Assembly (NCBI GenBank): GCA_026415035.1 | Contig: JAOAHX010000001.1 | Coordinates: forward strand, 186,001-250,000 | Source: Thermodesulfobacteriota bacterium | GTDB lineage: Bacteria > Desulfobacterota > BSN033 > UBA1163 | Reading direction: 5' to 3' | Length of the DNA: 64,000 nt | In this document: positions 33,039 through 42,528 of the stretch, in pieces | Layout of the letters: each line of letters opens with the position of its first letter | Numbering within the stretch: position 1 is the stretch's first letter | Made by a program: the position numbers and the translations under genes | The notes under the pieces: model-generated | Database searches by the model: none | What the model was told of the DNA's origin: nothing | The model's input: only the letters and a program-made list of their open reading frames with translations

Positions 33039-34472
33039 TCAGAGATTGGTCTCGTAGGAGGTGAACCAGGCGCCGGAGGTGAGGGCCCTCCTGGCCGCCT
33101 GGCTCAGTGGGCGGTCGTGTCGATGGTCGAGGGCATAGACCCGGCAGATGGCCACCTTGGCTGGGATATACTGGAAGAGGGTCCGGAGGGGTTCTTTTGA
33201 GACCCTTCGGCTGGCTGGGTCGTAGATCAACAGGGTGGTTCCGGCCGTGTCGTGCCAGGGGTTGAGGGGTCGGGGATCATGGTAGGCCATGTCGACATGA
33301 AACTCCACCTTTCTCAGGGAACCGGGCAGAAACCGTTCGATCCTCCTCTTCACCTCTTCCGGCGTCAGGAAGGTAGCATGACCGACCTCCATCTCCTGAA
33401 GGGTCAACCTCTCTTCGAAAACGCTCCTCCATTTCAGCTTCCTCGAAAGGATCTCCGCCCACTTCTCTCCCAATCTCCTCTCCTTTTGAGAGGTCGACCG
33501 CTTCCACTCCGCCACCCGTTCCATGAGGAACCAGTCCGTGAGGGTGAGATATTGGTCGATCTCCTCTAAGGGGTGGAAGGGGCAGAGGATCTCCATCGAC
33601 TCCCGGAAGATCTCCTGGAGCTGAAGGTCGATCGAACGCGTCGTCCGATGATAGTAGACATTGGAATAGAGATAGAGTCGGGCATTGAGGAACATGGCCA
33701 GGGCATCCATCCCTTTCTGGTCCAGGACCAATCCCTCTTTCTTGAAGGAGGTGTAGTAGAGCAGGCGCCTCCAGTCGATCGGACCGATGGAGACCCCGGT
33801 CATATAGGCATCCCGAAGGACGTAATCGATGTTGTCGCAGGTGTAGATCCCCCTGAAAAGGTGTTGGAGGAATTGGAGCCATTTGGGTTGGTTTCGTCCC
33901 CCGGGTGGAGAAGGTCTTTTGATGAGAAAGGCCACCTGTTCAGGGTCGAGGGTCTCGGTCGATCGGAAGGGGCCGCTCAGGCTCCTCCGGATCTTTTTAA
34001 TAAGAGGGCCGACCTTCTCCCGAATCAGGTGTTGTCCGATCTCCTCATGGTTCGTTTGAAACCGAACGAGGTACTGTTCGTCGAAAAAATGGCAGAAAGG
34101 GCCATGGCCGACGTCGTGAAGGAGGCCCGCCACCCTCAGAAGGCATTCCAGATAGGGGAAAGAAGGAAGTTCGGACCGAAACACTTCGAAGAGGGAAGGG
34201 TAGAGATGCTGGGCAAAAAGCCCTGCCAGGTGCATCGTCCCAAGGGAGTGTTGAAAACGGGTATGTTCTGCGGAAGGAAAGACCCAACGAGCGCTCTGAA
34301 GCTGAAAGATGCGCCGCAGCCGCTGGACAGGGGGAGAGTCGATGAGGTCCCTTTCCGTCTTTTCGCCCGGAACCCGGTCGGTCATCACGATATAATGATA
34401 GATGGGATCAGCGATCAGGCTGGTCCACTGACCTTCGGGAGCCTTCCCCCTCCTATTTTTATCGTCCCTCAT
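33039..34472 (-). CDS. HD superfamily phosphohydrolase
   Basis: The 477-aa protein belongs to the SAMHD1/dNTPase-like HD group. It has [36 protein letters not shown] at the start (residues about 48-82; Arg-Leu-Arg and first His), then [17 protein letters not shown] with the HD pair, and a long C-terminal region. Relatives hydrolyse dNTPs or other nucleotides, but many remain uncharacterised. It starts within the rpoZ stop (ATGA overlap). A second HD protein of the dGTPase-like type is at 47.7 kb, so this one probably has another nucleotide substrate. Confidence 0.85.
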   Translation of the reverse strand: MRDDKNRRGKAPEGQWTSLIADPIYHYIVMTDRVPGEKTERDLIDSPPVQRLRRIFQLQSARWVFPSAEHTRFQHSLGTMHLAGLFAQHLYPSLFEVFRSELPSFPYLECLLRVAGLLHDVGHGPFCHFFDEQYLVRFQTNHEEIGQHLIREKVGPLIKKIRRSLSGPFRSTETLDPEQVAFLIKRPSPPGGRNQPKWLQFLQHLFRGIYTCDNIDYVLRDAYMTGVSIGPIDWRRLLYYTSFKKEGLVLDQKGMDALAMFLNARLYLYSNVYYHRTTRSIDLQLQEIFRESMEILCPFHPLEEIDQYLTLTDWFLMERVAEWKRSTSQKERRLGEKWAEILSRKLKWRSVFEERLTLQEMEVGHATFLTPEEVKRRIERFLPGSLRKVEFHVDMAYHDPRPLNPWHDTAGTTLLIYDPASRRVSKEPLRTLFQYIPAKVAICRVYALDHRHDRPLSQAARRALTSGAWFTSYETNL

Positions 34473-34693
34473 TGGGTTTCTTGAGCAGGCCGGGGCTGCC
34501 TCTCTCTGGCCTGTTTAAATTTGACCTTTCCGGCCGCGATCTCCCGGAGGGCGGTGACGATCGGCCGGTTCTCTGTCTCGATGAGCGGTTTCGCCCCCTT
34601 CATCAGCATCTTGGCTCGTTTGGCAGTGAGGATGACCAGATCAAACCGGCTCTCCACCTCTTTCAAGCAGTCTTCCACCGTGACTCTCGCCAT
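34469..34693 (-). CDS. rpoZ: RNA polymerase omega subunit
   Basis: The 74-aa protein starts [28 protein letters not shown] and contains [15 protein letters not shown], matching RpoZ. Omega assists assembly of RNA polymerase and, in proteobacteria, ppGpp sensing. The ATG at 34693 has a strong AAAGGAGG site and lies 53 bases inside the 3' end of gmk, so the two genes overlap in different frames. gmk-rpoZ order is conserved in many bacteria, but overlaps of this size are unusual. Confidence 0.92.
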   Translation of the reverse strand: MARVTVEDCLKEVESRFDLVILTAKRAKMLMKGAKPLIETENRPIVTALREIAAGKVKFKQARERQPRPAQETQ

Positions 34694-35300
34694 AAGGATC
34701 CTCCTTTTTTCGTCTCTCTTCAACCATGATCGACTTCAGACGTTTTACCGCATCCTCGATCCGGTCGTTGACGAGGAGATGATCATACCAGTGGGCCTCC
34801 TTGAGATCCTCCTTCGCATGGGCGAGGCGAAATTGGATGGTCTCATGGGAGTCCAGTCCCCTGCCCACCAATCTCTCCCGGAGGACCTCAAGGGACGGGG
34901 GGAGGACGAAGATCAGGACCGCGTTTCGCAGTTTGGCTTTCGCCTGCCTGGCCCCCTGCGGATCGATGTCGAGGATCAGATCGATCCCTTCCTCCCTCAG
35001 GGCCTCTTCCTGGATCCGCGCGGTTCCGTAATAGTGGCCCAGCACTTCCGCCCATTCTAAAAATTGATCCCCCTCGATCATCTTCCGAAAGACCTCTGGG
35101 GTGACGAAGTGATAATCGACCCCCTCTCGCTCATTGGCCCTCGGAGGTCTCGTCGTGTAAGAAACAGAAAACCGGAGGCCCGGAAGCTCCTCCAGGACCC
35201 TTCGGATCAGGGTCGTCTTGCCGGCCCCGGAGGGGGCCGAGAGGATGAAGACCAACCCCCTTCCTTTCCCTTGATCGAGACCCTCTGGCTCCTGTCCCAT
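34641..35300 (-). CDS. gmk: Guanylate kinase
   Basis: The 219-aa enzyme has P-loop [31 protein letters not shown], and [14 protein letters not shown]; it converts GMP to GDP with ATP. The usual core ends near [14 protein letters not shown], and a 21-residue tail ([13 protein letters not shown]... to PV) is encoded in the region that also encodes the start of rpoZ. It is preceded 31 bases upstream by yicC, a common arrangement. The small remA/DUF370 gene often found between them is absent. Confidence 0.95.
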   Translation of the reverse strand: MGQEPEGLDQGKGRGLVFILSAPSGAGKTTLIRRVLEELPGLRFSVSYTTRPPRANEREGVDYHFVTPEVFRKMIEGDQFLEWAEVLGHYYGTARIQEEALREEGIDLILDIDPQGARQAKAKLRNAVLIFVLPPSLEVLRERLVGRGLDSHETIQFRLAHAKEDLKEAHWYDHLLVNDRIEDAVKRLKSIMVEERRKKEDPYGESHGGRLLERGGEPV

Positions 35301-35331
35301 CTTCTCCCTCTTTCAGGCTTGGCGGATTCGC

Positions 35332-36210
35332 CTACTCGACATTCTGAACCTGCTCCCGGATCTTTTCCAGCTCGCTTTTGATCTCGACCACCCGTTGAGA
35401 CATATAGGCGTCGCTTGCTTTGGAGCTGATCGTGTTGACCTCCCGATGGATCTCCTGGAGCAAAAAGTCCATCTTCCTTCCCACGGCCTCCCGCTCCTCG
35501 AAGAGGCTGGCGAGCTGTTGAAGATGGCTCTTGGTCCTGACGATCTCCTCGGTGACATCGAGCCGCTCCGTCAACAGGGCGATCTCCTGCTGGAACCGGA
35601 GCGGGTCGACCTCCACCCCTTGGAGAAGCCCCTTCAGCCTCTCCCGAAACCTCTCCTGGTAGGCTTCGAGATGGGAAGGGAGGCGGGTTTCGATCGCCTC
35701 GAGGTGATGTTGAATCTGGGACAATCGTATCCGGAGATCTCTTGCAAGAGCCTCTCCTTCTGCCCGTCTCATCTCGTCCAGGCCGTCGAGAGATCTCTGG
35801 AGGATCGGGAGCATCTCCCTCCAGTAAGGCTCCACCTCTCCGGATTCTTCCTTGGCCACGATCACGTCTTTGGCCCCCGCCAACAACTCCAGCGTAATCT
35901 CCCCTTGAAGATGGAATCTCTCCTTTAATTCGAGGAGGGCCCGGACATACTGATCGGCGAGCTCCGTGTCGATTTGGAGTCGGATCTTCTCATCTGCCGT
36001 GGCCTCCAATTTTACCGAGAGATCGATCCTCCCTCGAGAGGCCCGGGACCGGATGAGCTCTCGGATCCTTGGTTCAAAGACGCTCAGCCGTTTCGGAAGT
36101 TTGAGGTTGATGTCGCTGTAACGGTGGTTGACGGAACGGACCTCCACCGTCAGCCTCCCCAGCGTCGTCTCCCCTTCCCCTTTTCCATAGCCGGTCATCG
36201 ACCTCAGCAT
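35332..36210 (-). CDS. yicC: YicC family endoribonuclease
   Basis: The 292-aa protein matches YicC end to end: MLRSMTGYGKGEGE, VEVRSVNHRYSDINLKLPKRL, and the C-terminal EREAVGRKMDFLLQEIHREVNTISSKASD and VVEIKSELEKIREQVQNVE. Escherichia coli YicC is an endoribonuclease that promotes decay of the small RNA RyhB, so RNA turnover is the likely role. It overlaps the DUF4416 gene by 7 bases (ATGCTGA) and precedes gmk. Confidence 0.93.
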   Translation of the reverse strand: MLRSMTGYGKGEGETTLGRLTVEVRSVNHRYSDINLKLPKRLSVFEPRIRELIRSRASRGRIDLSVKLEATADEKIRLQIDTELADQYVRALLELKERFHLQGEITLELLAGAKDVIVAKEESGEVEPYWREMLPILQRSLDGLDEMRRAEGEALARDLRIRLSQIQHHLEAIETRLPSHLEAYQERFRERLKGLLQGVEVDPLRFQQEIALLTERLDVTEEIVRTKSHLQQLASLFEEREAVGRKMDFLLQEIHREVNTISSKASDAYMSQRVVEIKSELEKIREQVQNVE

Positions 36211-36749
36211 CTTCGCCCTTGAGTCTCCCTGAGTTTCAGAAGATAACGTTTACGGATCTGGTTGAACATTTGGAGGGTCTGTTCCTGCCGGTAATCCGGA
36301 TAGGTCCATTCCAGGGGTTGGAACGACCCCTTCCTGTAGATGAGCGTCAAGTCGGCGTAGATTCCCTTGGAAAGATAGGGCCGATGGGCATACCCCTTCG
36401 TCGTCGCCAGAACGATGTGCTCGAGGCAGAGGTATCCGGGATCGATATTGACCTGCCTACGTCCCTCGACCGTGGACCATCTCGCCTCTATCCGATTCGT
36501 ATTCAATTTGATCTCGGGCAAGGACTCCCTGGGAATGAGGGAGGCGAAGGTGACGAAATGGCGAAACAGGCCGGTTCCCATTTCCCTGGCATAGTAGTCG
36601 GTGAAATCGAAAGGCAGTCTCTCGCTCATCCAATCGATCGCTCCGTACTCCTGTTGCAAGTCCTCCAAGGCCTTACCCAAAATGGATTCTGCGTTGAAAA
36701 TCACGCTCATAAATAGGGTCACCGGCAGGGGCGTTCTCGGCTCTCCCAA
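36204..36749 (-). CDS. DUF4416 family protein
   Basis: The 181-aa protein has the family pattern: LFMSVIFNAE near the start, DFTDYYAREMGTGLFRHFV, NIDPGYLCLEHIVLATTKGYAHRPYL and a Tyr-rich end (WTYPDYRQEQTLQMFNQIRKRYLLKLR). No function is known for DUF4416. The start is a TTG at 36749 with AAGGGGTG at good distance. It sits between tlyA and yicC, an arrangement seen in Desulfobacterota and related phyla. Confidence 0.85.
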   Translation of the reverse strand: MGEPRTPLPVTLFMSVIFNAESILGKALEDLQQEYGAIDWMSERLPFDFTDYYAREMGTGLFRHFVTFASLIPRESLPEIKLNTNRIEARWSTVEGRRQVNIDPGYLCLEHIVLATTKGYAHRPYLSKGIYADLTLIYRKGSFQPLEWTYPDYRQEQTLQMFNQIRKRYLLKLRETQGRRC

Positions 36750-36752
36750 GGT

Positions 36753-37490
36753 TCACCCCTTCTTCAGGTAGATGAAAAATTCCTTATTCCCCTTGGGTCC
36801 CAGAAGGGGGGATTCGACCACGCCGAGGACCTCCAGCCCGAGGTCTCGACAGTGCCCGGCGATCCGCTCGATCACCTTCTGATGGAGGCGAGGGTCGCGA
36901 ACCACCCCTCCCTTCCCGACCTCCCCCTTTCCCACCTCAAATTGGGGTTTGATGAGGCAGAGAATCCGTCCCCGGGGTTGAAGGAACTGGAGGAGGTGAG
37001 AAAGAAACTTCTCCACAGAGATAAAGGAGGTGTCGATCAGGATCAGATCGATCGGCTCGGGGATCTCCTCCCTCTTGAGGTAGCGGACGTTTCGCCTTTC
37101 TAAATTCACCACCCTCGGATCTTGTCGAAGGGTCCAGGCGAGCTGCCCATATCCCACATCGACGGCATAGACCTTTTTGGCCCCTTCCTTCAGAATGCAA
37201 TCGGTAAACCCTCCGGTGGAGGCCCCGACATCCATGACGACCCATCCGGTGGGATCGATCTGGAAGGCCTCGACCGCCCCTTTCAACTTCCTCCCCCCCC
37301 GGCTCACATAAGGCCCCTCCTCCCCGAGAAGCCTGATCTCCGCCTCGCGCCGAACCCAGGCCCCAGGCTTATCGACGACGGTTTCCCCGACGAGCACTCT
37401 CCCTTCCATGATCAGGGCCCTGGCCTTTTCACGGGTCGAGGCCAGGCCGCGCTCGAGGAGGAGTTTGTCGAGCCTTTCCCTTCCCGTCAC
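36753..37490 (-). CDS. tlyA: TlyA family rRNA (cytidine-2'-O)-methyltransferase
   Basis: The 245-aa protein has an N-terminal S4 RNA-binding domain ([22 protein letters not shown]) followed by an FtsJ-like Rossmann methyltransferase domain: [20 protein letters not shown] (SAM motif I), [13 protein letters not shown] and a [11 protein letters not shown] motif IV. TlyA proteins methylate ribosomal RNA. It begins at a GTG that overlaps the dxs stop (GTGA), and dxs-tlyA linkage is common. Confidence 0.92.
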   Translation of the reverse strand: MTGRERLDKLLLERGLASTREKARALIMEGRVLVGETVVDKPGAWVRREAEIRLLGEEGPYVSRGGRKLKGAVEAFQIDPTGWVVMDVGASTGGFTDCILKEGAKKVYAVDVGYGQLAWTLRQDPRVVNLERRNVRYLKREEIPEPIDLILIDTSFISVEKFLSHLLQFLQPRGRILCLIKPQFEVGKGEVGKGGVVRDPRLHQKVIERIAGHCRDLGLEVLGVVESPLLGPKGNKEFFIYLKKG

Positions 37491-39367
37491 CCCTCGACCA
37501 TCGCCTTGGCCTCGCGGAAGATCCCCTTCTCATCGAGTCCATACTTTTCTCTAAGGAGCGATTGAGGGCCGTGCTCGATGAAACGGTCTGGAAGCCCCAA
37601 CCGCTTCACCGGGATGGAGAGAAGCCCCTGTTCTTGTAAAAGTTCGAGGACCGCGCTTCCGAACCCTCCCATCAATACGTTCTCTTCGATGGTGAGGATC
37701 CGCTTGACCTTTTTAGCCCAGTGGCAGAGGAGATCGGCATCGAGGGGCTTGAGAAAGCGGCTGTTCAAGACGGCCGCCTCGATGCCCACCTCTTCGAGCC
37801 GTTTTGCCGCCTCCAGGGAGGGATGGACCGTCGAGCCGATGGCCACGAGGAGGATGTCCTTCCCCTCACGGAGTATCTCCCCTCGCCCGATCTCGAGAGA
37901 TCGAAGGGGTTCCCTCCTTTGGACCCCAAGCCCCCTTGACCGGGGATAACGAAGGGCGACCGGAGAGGGACAGCTGATGGCCGTTTTTATCATGTGTCGA
38001 AACTCTTCCTCGTCCTTGGGGACCATGACGATCAGATTGGGAATGGATCTGAGGTAAGAGAGATCGAAGAGCCCGTGATGGGTCGGGCCATCCTCTCCCA
38101 CGATACCCGCCCGGTCGAGGGCGAAAACGACCGGGAGGTTTTGGAGGCAGACGTCCTGGTGGATCTGGTCATAGGCCCTCTGGAGAAAGGTGGAATAAAT
38201 CGCCACGACCGGTTTCAGGCCCCCCAAGGCCAGCCCTGCGGCAAAGGTGACCGCGTGCTGTTCCGCAATCCCAATGTCATAGAACCGATCTGGAAACCTC
38301 TTCGAAAACTCCTCCAGCCCCGTTCCGCTCTGCATGGCTGCGGTGATCGCAACGAGCCTGGGGTCTTCCATGGCCAGCTCGCACAACGTCTCTCCGAAGA
38401 CCTCGGTATAGGTGGGAGGGGAGGAGGGAGGGATGGGATTCATCCTTCCGGTCTTGAGGTCGAAAGGCGGGACGCTGTGGTAAAAGGAGGGGTTCTCCTC
38501 CGAAGGGGGATATCCCTTCCCCTTTTTCGTGATGACGTGGACGAGAAAGGGACCCTTCAATTTCTTGATGTTCTGGAAATTCTCAATCAGGTGTTCGAGG
38601 CGATGGCCATCGATCGGCCCGATGTATTTCAGACCGAGCTCCTCGAAGAGGAGGCCGGGCATGAAAAGGCCCTTCAGGGACTCCTCGGCCTTCTTAACAA
38701 ATCGGAGGGCCGACTTGCCGATGCCCGGAAGGGTCTCTAAAAATCCTTTCATCTCGTCCCGAAAACGATTGACAAATTGGCCGGTCATCAATCGATTCAG
38801 GTAAGAGGAGAAGGCCCCCACGTTCCTCGAAATTGACATCTCATTGTCGTTCAGGACCACGATGAGGTCGCGCTCGAGGTGGCCGGCCTGGTTTAGGCCC
38901 TCGAAGGCAAGGCCCGCGGTCATGGAGCCGTCTCCGATGATGGCAATGGCCCTCCCTCCCTCTCCTTTGAGCCTCAAGGCCTCGGCCATGCCCAGGGCGG
39001 CGGAGATGGAGGTCCCGCTATGGCCGGAGTCGAAGGTGTCATAAGGGCTTTCGTCCCTCTTCGGAAAACCGCTGATCCCCTCGTACTGTCTGAGCGTATG
39101 AAAACGGCTCCGTCTCCCCGTGAGCAGTTTGTGGGCGTAGGTCTGATGGCCCACGTCCCAAAGCAGCTTGTCCCTCGGCGGGTCAAAGACATAGTGAAGG
39201 GCGATGGTCAGCTCCACCGCACCCAGATTGGAAGAGAGGTGTCCGCCGTTTTTTGAGACCGTCTCCAGGATCTCCTCGCGGACCTCTTGGCAGAGCCTTC
39301 GAAGTTCTTCAAGATCGAGCGATTTCAGGTCGTGGGGGTGTTGGATCTGATCTAAGACCTTGCCCAT
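37487..39367 (-). CDS. dxs: 1-deoxy-D-xylulose-5-phosphate synthase
   Basis: The 626-aa thiamine-diphosphate enzyme has [18 protein letters not shown], the ThDP-binding [44 protein letters not shown] and [14 protein letters not shown]. It condenses pyruvate with glyceraldehyde 3-phosphate, the entry step of the MEP isoprenoid pathway. The pathway partners ispG (55.5 kb) and ispA (next gene upstream in the operon) are also in the window. Confidence 0.97.
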   Translation of the reverse strand: MGKVLDQIQHPHDLKSLDLEELRRLCQEVREEILETVSKNGGHLSSNLGAVELTIALHYVFDPPRDKLLWDVGHQTYAHKLLTGRRSRFHTLRQYEGISGFPKRDESPYDTFDSGHSGTSISAALGMAEALRLKGEGGRAIAIIGDGSMTAGLAFEGLNQAGHLERDLIVVLNDNEMSISRNVGAFSSYLNRLMTGQFVNRFRDEMKGFLETLPGIGKSALRFVKKAEESLKGLFMPGLLFEELGLKYIGPIDGHRLEHLIENFQNIKKLKGPFLVHVITKKGKGYPPSEENPSFYHSVPPFDLKTGRMNPIPPSSPPTYTEVFGETLCELAMEDPRLVAITAAMQSGTGLEEFSKRFPDRFYDIGIAEQHAVTFAAGLALGGLKPVVAIYSTFLQRAYDQIHQDVCLQNLPVVFALDRAGIVGEDGPTHHGLFDLSYLRSIPNLIVMVPKDEEEFRHMIKTAISCPSPVALRYPRSRGLGVQRREPLRSLEIGRGEILREGKDILLVAIGSTVHPSLEAAKRLEEVGIEAAVLNSRFLKPLDADLLCHWAKKVKRILTIEENVLMGGFGSAVLELLQEQGLLSIPVKRLGLPDRFIEHGPQSLLREKYGLDEKGIFREAKAMVEG

Positions 39368-39370
39368 CGT

Positions 39371-40270
39371 TCACAAATCCCTCCGGACGATATATCTTGC
39401 GATCTCCCGGAGCGGATCCGCCTCGGACCCGAAGGGCTGGAGGGCACTGACCGCAGATTCCACCAGCTCCTCCGCCCTTCTTTTAGAGGCTTGGATTCCC
39501 ATGACGGCCGGATAGGTGGCCTTCTGCTTCTTCACATCGCTTCCGGTGCTCTTTCCCATGATCTCCGATTTGCCCTCTATGTTCAGAATATCGTCAACGA
39601 TCTGAAAGGCCAGGCCGACCATCTTCCCGTACCGGGAGATGGCCTTCAGGGCCTGCTCAGACCCTTGGCCGAGCAGGGCCCCTGCACGAACGGAGGCGAG
39701 GATGAGGGCACCCGTTTTATGGGTGTGGATGTACTCCACCCTGGCGAAGTCGACCTCTTTGCCTTCCGATTCGATATCCGCCACCTGGCCTCCGACCATC
39801 CCATAGACCCCTGAAGCCTTGGCCACCTCATGGACCACGCTGAGGACGATCCCGGGATTTTGGGTGGGGTCCCGGGTCATCAGGCAGAAGGCCTCGGTCA
39901 ACAAGGCATCACCCGCCAAGATGGCGATGGCCTCTCCGAAGACCCTGTGGCAGGTCAACTTCCCTCTCCGGTATTCATCGTTGTCGAGGGCGGGAAGATC
40001 GTCATGGATCAACGAGTAGGTATGGATCATCTCCAACCCACAGGCAAAGGGGAGGATCTGATCGCCTTGGCCTCCCACGGCCTCGAAGGCGGCCATGGAG
40101 AGGATGGGTCGAATTCTCTTTCCGCCGCTGAAGAGGCTATGGCGGATCGCCCGACGAAGGGAAACGGGATAGCCTTGCCCCAGATCCAGACCCTCCAAAG
40201 GGGGAAAGAGCTCCTCCAAGGCCCGGTCCACAATCTCCCGTTTCTCTCTCAAATAAACCTGGATGTCCAT
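39371..40270 (-). CDS. ispA: Farnesyl/geranylgeranyl diphosphate synthase family protein
   Basis: The 299-aa trans-prenyltransferase has the first Asp-rich motif HDDLPALDNDEYRRG and a second one altered to VDDILN (usually DDxxD). GGKRIRPIL, THKTGALI and KKQKATYPAVMG are also present. It elongates IPP/DMAPP to FPP or GGPP. It lies in the conserved order xseB-ispA-dxs. The exact chain length is not predictable from this reading. Confidence 0.93.
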   Translation of the reverse strand: MDIQVYLREKREIVDRALEELFPPLEGLDLGQGYPVSLRRAIRHSLFSGGKRIRPILSMAAFEAVGGQGDQILPFACGLEMIHTYSLIHDDLPALDNDEYRRGKLTCHRVFGEAIAILAGDALLTEAFCLMTRDPTQNPGIVLSVVHEVAKASGVYGMVGGQVADIESEGKEVDFARVEYIHTHKTGALILASVRAGALLGQGSEQALKAISRYGKMVGLAFQIVDDILNIEGKSEIMGKSTGSDVKKQKATYPAVMGIQASKRRAEELVESAVSALQPFGSEADPLREIARYIVRRDL

Positions 40271-40307
40271 CGGATCGCGAAAGCCCCTTTGTCCACCTTT
40301 CCCTCTC

Positions 40308-40565
40308 TCATTCCTCCTCGCCGGCCGGAGATTCGGAGAGACTCGAGGGATCGAAGGGTTCTGCTCTCATCTCCCCCTCCTTCCCTTTCAGAAGGATCTC
40401 CACCCGTCTTTCGGCCTCCTCCAGTTTCTTCGAGCAGACCCGGGAGAGCCGAATCCCTTCTTCAAACAATTTCAACGACTCCTCGAGGGATATATTTCCC
40501 TCTTCGAGGCGGTTCACGATCTTTTCCAGTTTATTCAAGGCATCTTCGAATCTCTCTTTCGCCAT
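40308..40565 (-). CDS. xseB: Exodeoxyribonuclease VII small subunit
   Basis: The 85-aa helical protein has the XseB pattern: FEDALNKLEKIVNRLEEGNISLEESLKLFEEGIRLSRVCSKKLEEAE. With XseA it forms a single-strand-specific exonuclease. The C-terminus is a short charged tail. It starts 108 bases after xseA stops; that gap is AT-rich and could hold a secondary promoter, but no clear boxes were seen. Confidence 0.94.
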   Translation of the reverse strand: MAKERFEDALNKLEKIVNRLEEGNISLEESLKLFEEGIRLSRVCSKKLEEAERRVEILLKGKEGEMRAEPFDPSSLSESPAGEEE

Positions 40566-40673
40566 AATCGCTTCTCGACCTCTTCCTTAAGAGAGGGAAA
40601 ACCGGCCTCGGCCTGGGATTTCGCTCCTGTTGGTTATCAAATGTTTAATAATAATTTTTTCTTCCCTTGATCG

Positions 40674-42014
40674 TCAAGATTCAAAGCGGTCCTCCACCCT
40701 GCAGTGCAACCTCCCCCGGCTCAGGGTGACCTCCACCTCTTCCCCGCAGGTCACCTCCCTGTAATCCCGAACGATATCGAGGGAGGGCATCTTCCTCGTC
40801 AAGCTGTAGCCCCGTTCGAGCACCGCCAAGGGGTTCAAGGATTCCAGCTTTCCAACGATCCCTCTCCAAGCCTCTCTTCGGACCTCGATGAGGTGACCGA
40901 TCCTCTGATTCAATCGATGGCCCCAATCGGCAAGGGCAGACCTGTGCCTCTTGATCTTTTGAGCGGGATTCTGGAGATGAAGCCGTTGGGTGAAAAAGTC
41001 CACGGCCTCCTTCCTTCTTCCGAGCTCGGAGAAGAGGGACCGCCTGAACCGGAGGCCCAGATCGTCCAGCCTCAAATAAGCCTCCTCGATTCGCCTCTTG
41101 GGGTCGACGAGGGCCTTGAGAAGGTAGGCCAGCTCGGACCGGTAGCGGCCGATCCCTCGACCCATGGTGGTCTCGAGCCGGTATCGGAGATATTCGATCT
41201 GACGCTGGACCTCCCTTTTATCTCTTACGACCATCTCGGCTGCGGCAGAGGGAGTCGGTGCCCTCAAGTCTGCCACAAAGTCCGCGATGGTGTAGTCGGT
41301 CTCGTGCCCAACGGCCGAGATGATCGGGATCTTCGATCGGTAGATGGCCCGTGCCACCGCCTCATCGTTGAACGCCCATAAGTCCTCCAAAGCCCCTCCT
41401 CCCCTTCCCACGATGATCACATCCACGTTTTTGCAGCGGTTGAAGTATCCGATGGCCTCCACGATCTCCTGAGGGGCCCCCTCGCCCTGAACCCGGACCG
41501 GATAGAGCAAAAGGCGGACATTTTCAAAACGGCGATGGATGATCCGGATCATGTCCTGGATGACGGCGCCCGTGGGGGAGGTGATGATCCCGATCGTCTG
41601 CGGCAGGAAGGGGAGCGGTTTCTTATGGGAGGGGTCGAAGAGACCCTCCTTCTCCAGCCGCTCCTTCAATTGCAGAAAGGCCAGCTGGAGGGCGCCCAAC
41701 CCTTTGGGCTCCATCGCCTCCAGGATCAGTTGATACTCCCCCCTCTTTTCATAGAGGCCTATCCGGCCCCTGCAGATCACATGGAGACCATCCTCGGGAA
41801 GGAATTTCAAGGTCCTGGCCTGGGTCCTGAAGAGGACCGCCCGGATCTGGCTGAGGTCGTCTTTCAGGGTGAAGTAGAGATGCCCCGAAGGCGGAATCCT
41901 CAGGTTGGATATCTCCCCCTCGACCCAGAGGTCGGGAAACCTTTCCTCGAGCATCTCTTTGATCTGTTGGGTCAGCTCCGTAACGGTAAGGATGTATCGG
42001 AAAGGTAGCTGCAT
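40674..42014 (-). CDS. xseA: Exodeoxyribonuclease VII large subunit
   Basis: The 446-aa protein has the N-terminal OB fold (LTQQIKEMLEERFPDLWVEGEISNLRIPPSGHLYFTLKD). The catalytic domain follows (IGIITSPTGAVIQDMI, VDVIIVGRGGGALEDLWAFNDEAVARAIY, PIISAVGHETDYTIADFVADLRAPTPSAAAE), then a long coiled coil. It begins the minus-strand housekeeping operon that continues to the HD gene. The ribosome site is weak (TAAGGC). Confidence 0.95.
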   Translation of the reverse strand: MQLPFRYILTVTELTQQIKEMLEERFPDLWVEGEISNLRIPPSGHLYFTLKDDLSQIRAVLFRTQARTLKFLPEDGLHVICRGRIGLYEKRGEYQLILEAMEPKGLGALQLAFLQLKERLEKEGLFDPSHKKPLPFLPQTIGIITSPTGAVIQDMIRIIHRRFENVRLLLYPVRVQGEGAPQEIVEAIGYFNRCKNVDVIIVGRGGGALEDLWAFNDEAVARAIYRSKIPIISAVGHETDYTIADFVADLRAPTPSAAAEMVVRDKREVQRQIEYLRYRLETTMGRGIGRYRSELAYLLKALVDPKRRIEEAYLRLDDLGLRFRRSLFSELGRRKEAVDFFTQRLHLQNPAQKIKRHRSALADWGHRLNQRIGHLIEVRREAWRGIVGKLESLNPLAVLERGYSLTRKMPSLDIVRDYREVTCGEEVEVTLSRGRLHCRVEDRFES

Positions 42015-42168
42015 GCCTTAGCTCATGAGGACTCCGTTGCCCCCGCTTCCACTCCTGAGTAAGGGATGGAACCGAAACAGGCCTGCCCGATCCGAGGGTA
42101 AAAAGGATTCCCGATCGAAGAAAAGGGCCTCTCCCCCTCAGACCCAAAAAACTTGTGGAGGCTACGGT

Positions 42169-42492
42169 CTAAAGCTCCTCGATCCGATGTGCTTCAACCC
42201 GTTCTGAAACATGGGCCTCTTGGGCCAAATCTCCCATGGAGACTTCAGAAATCCTTCGGATTTGCCATCCGGCGAGATAAAACGGAAGGTCCCCTCTGAT
42301 CACCCGGTGAAGGCCGGCGCCATCGGAAGCGGCCTTTCTTCTCGACTTGCCAAAAATTTTTGGATCATCCCAGTGGGGCTCCCCTTGGCTATTGGCATAA
42401 TATAAACGGAGATAGAAATGCAACCTGTCTCTTTTCGCATCTTCATACTCTGAACCTCTCTTCGGCGAGGGTGAATTGACACCCGTTTTCAA
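42169..42492 (-). CDS. Doubtful hypothetical ORF
   Basis: The 107-codon ORF starts at TTG and has no ribosome site at a sensible distance. The product is hydrophilic with a plausible composition (LHFYLRLYYANSQGEPHWDD, RRISEVSMGDLAQEAHVSE), but no family was recognised. Its start lies inside the plus-strand promoter of the glycerate kinase gene. It may be a real small gene with a poor start or a gene remnant; chance is equally likely. Confidence 0.25.
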   Translation of the reverse strand: MKTGVNSPSPKRGSEYEDAKRDRLHFYLRLYYANSQGEPHWDDPKIFGKSRRKAASDGAGLHRVIRGDLPFYLAGWQIRRISEVSMGDLAQEAHVSERVEAHRIEEL

Positions 42493-42504
42493 TTTAGTTA
42501 TAAA
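42476..42504 (+). promoter_or_regulatory. Promoter of the glycerate kinase gene
   Basis: TTGACA (42476-42481), a 17-base spacer and TATAAA (42499-42504). It leaves a leader of only about 18 bases before the TTG start at 42529, with AGGGAGG positioned correctly, and so supports the TTG. Confidence 0.7.
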
Positions 42505-42528
42505 CTTCCCGTTGTCAGGGAGGATTTT

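Larger units (their letters stand above)
42015..42528 (+). other. 513-base gap between xseA and the glycerate kinase gene
   Basis: This gap holds only a weak minus-strand ORF (42169-42492) and the plus-strand promoter at 42476-42504, both listed separately. It should also contain the promoter of the xseA operon on the minus strand, but no pair of boxes stood out. A small AAATCC/GGATTT hairpin at 42249-42263 has no U-tract. Confidence 0.4.
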
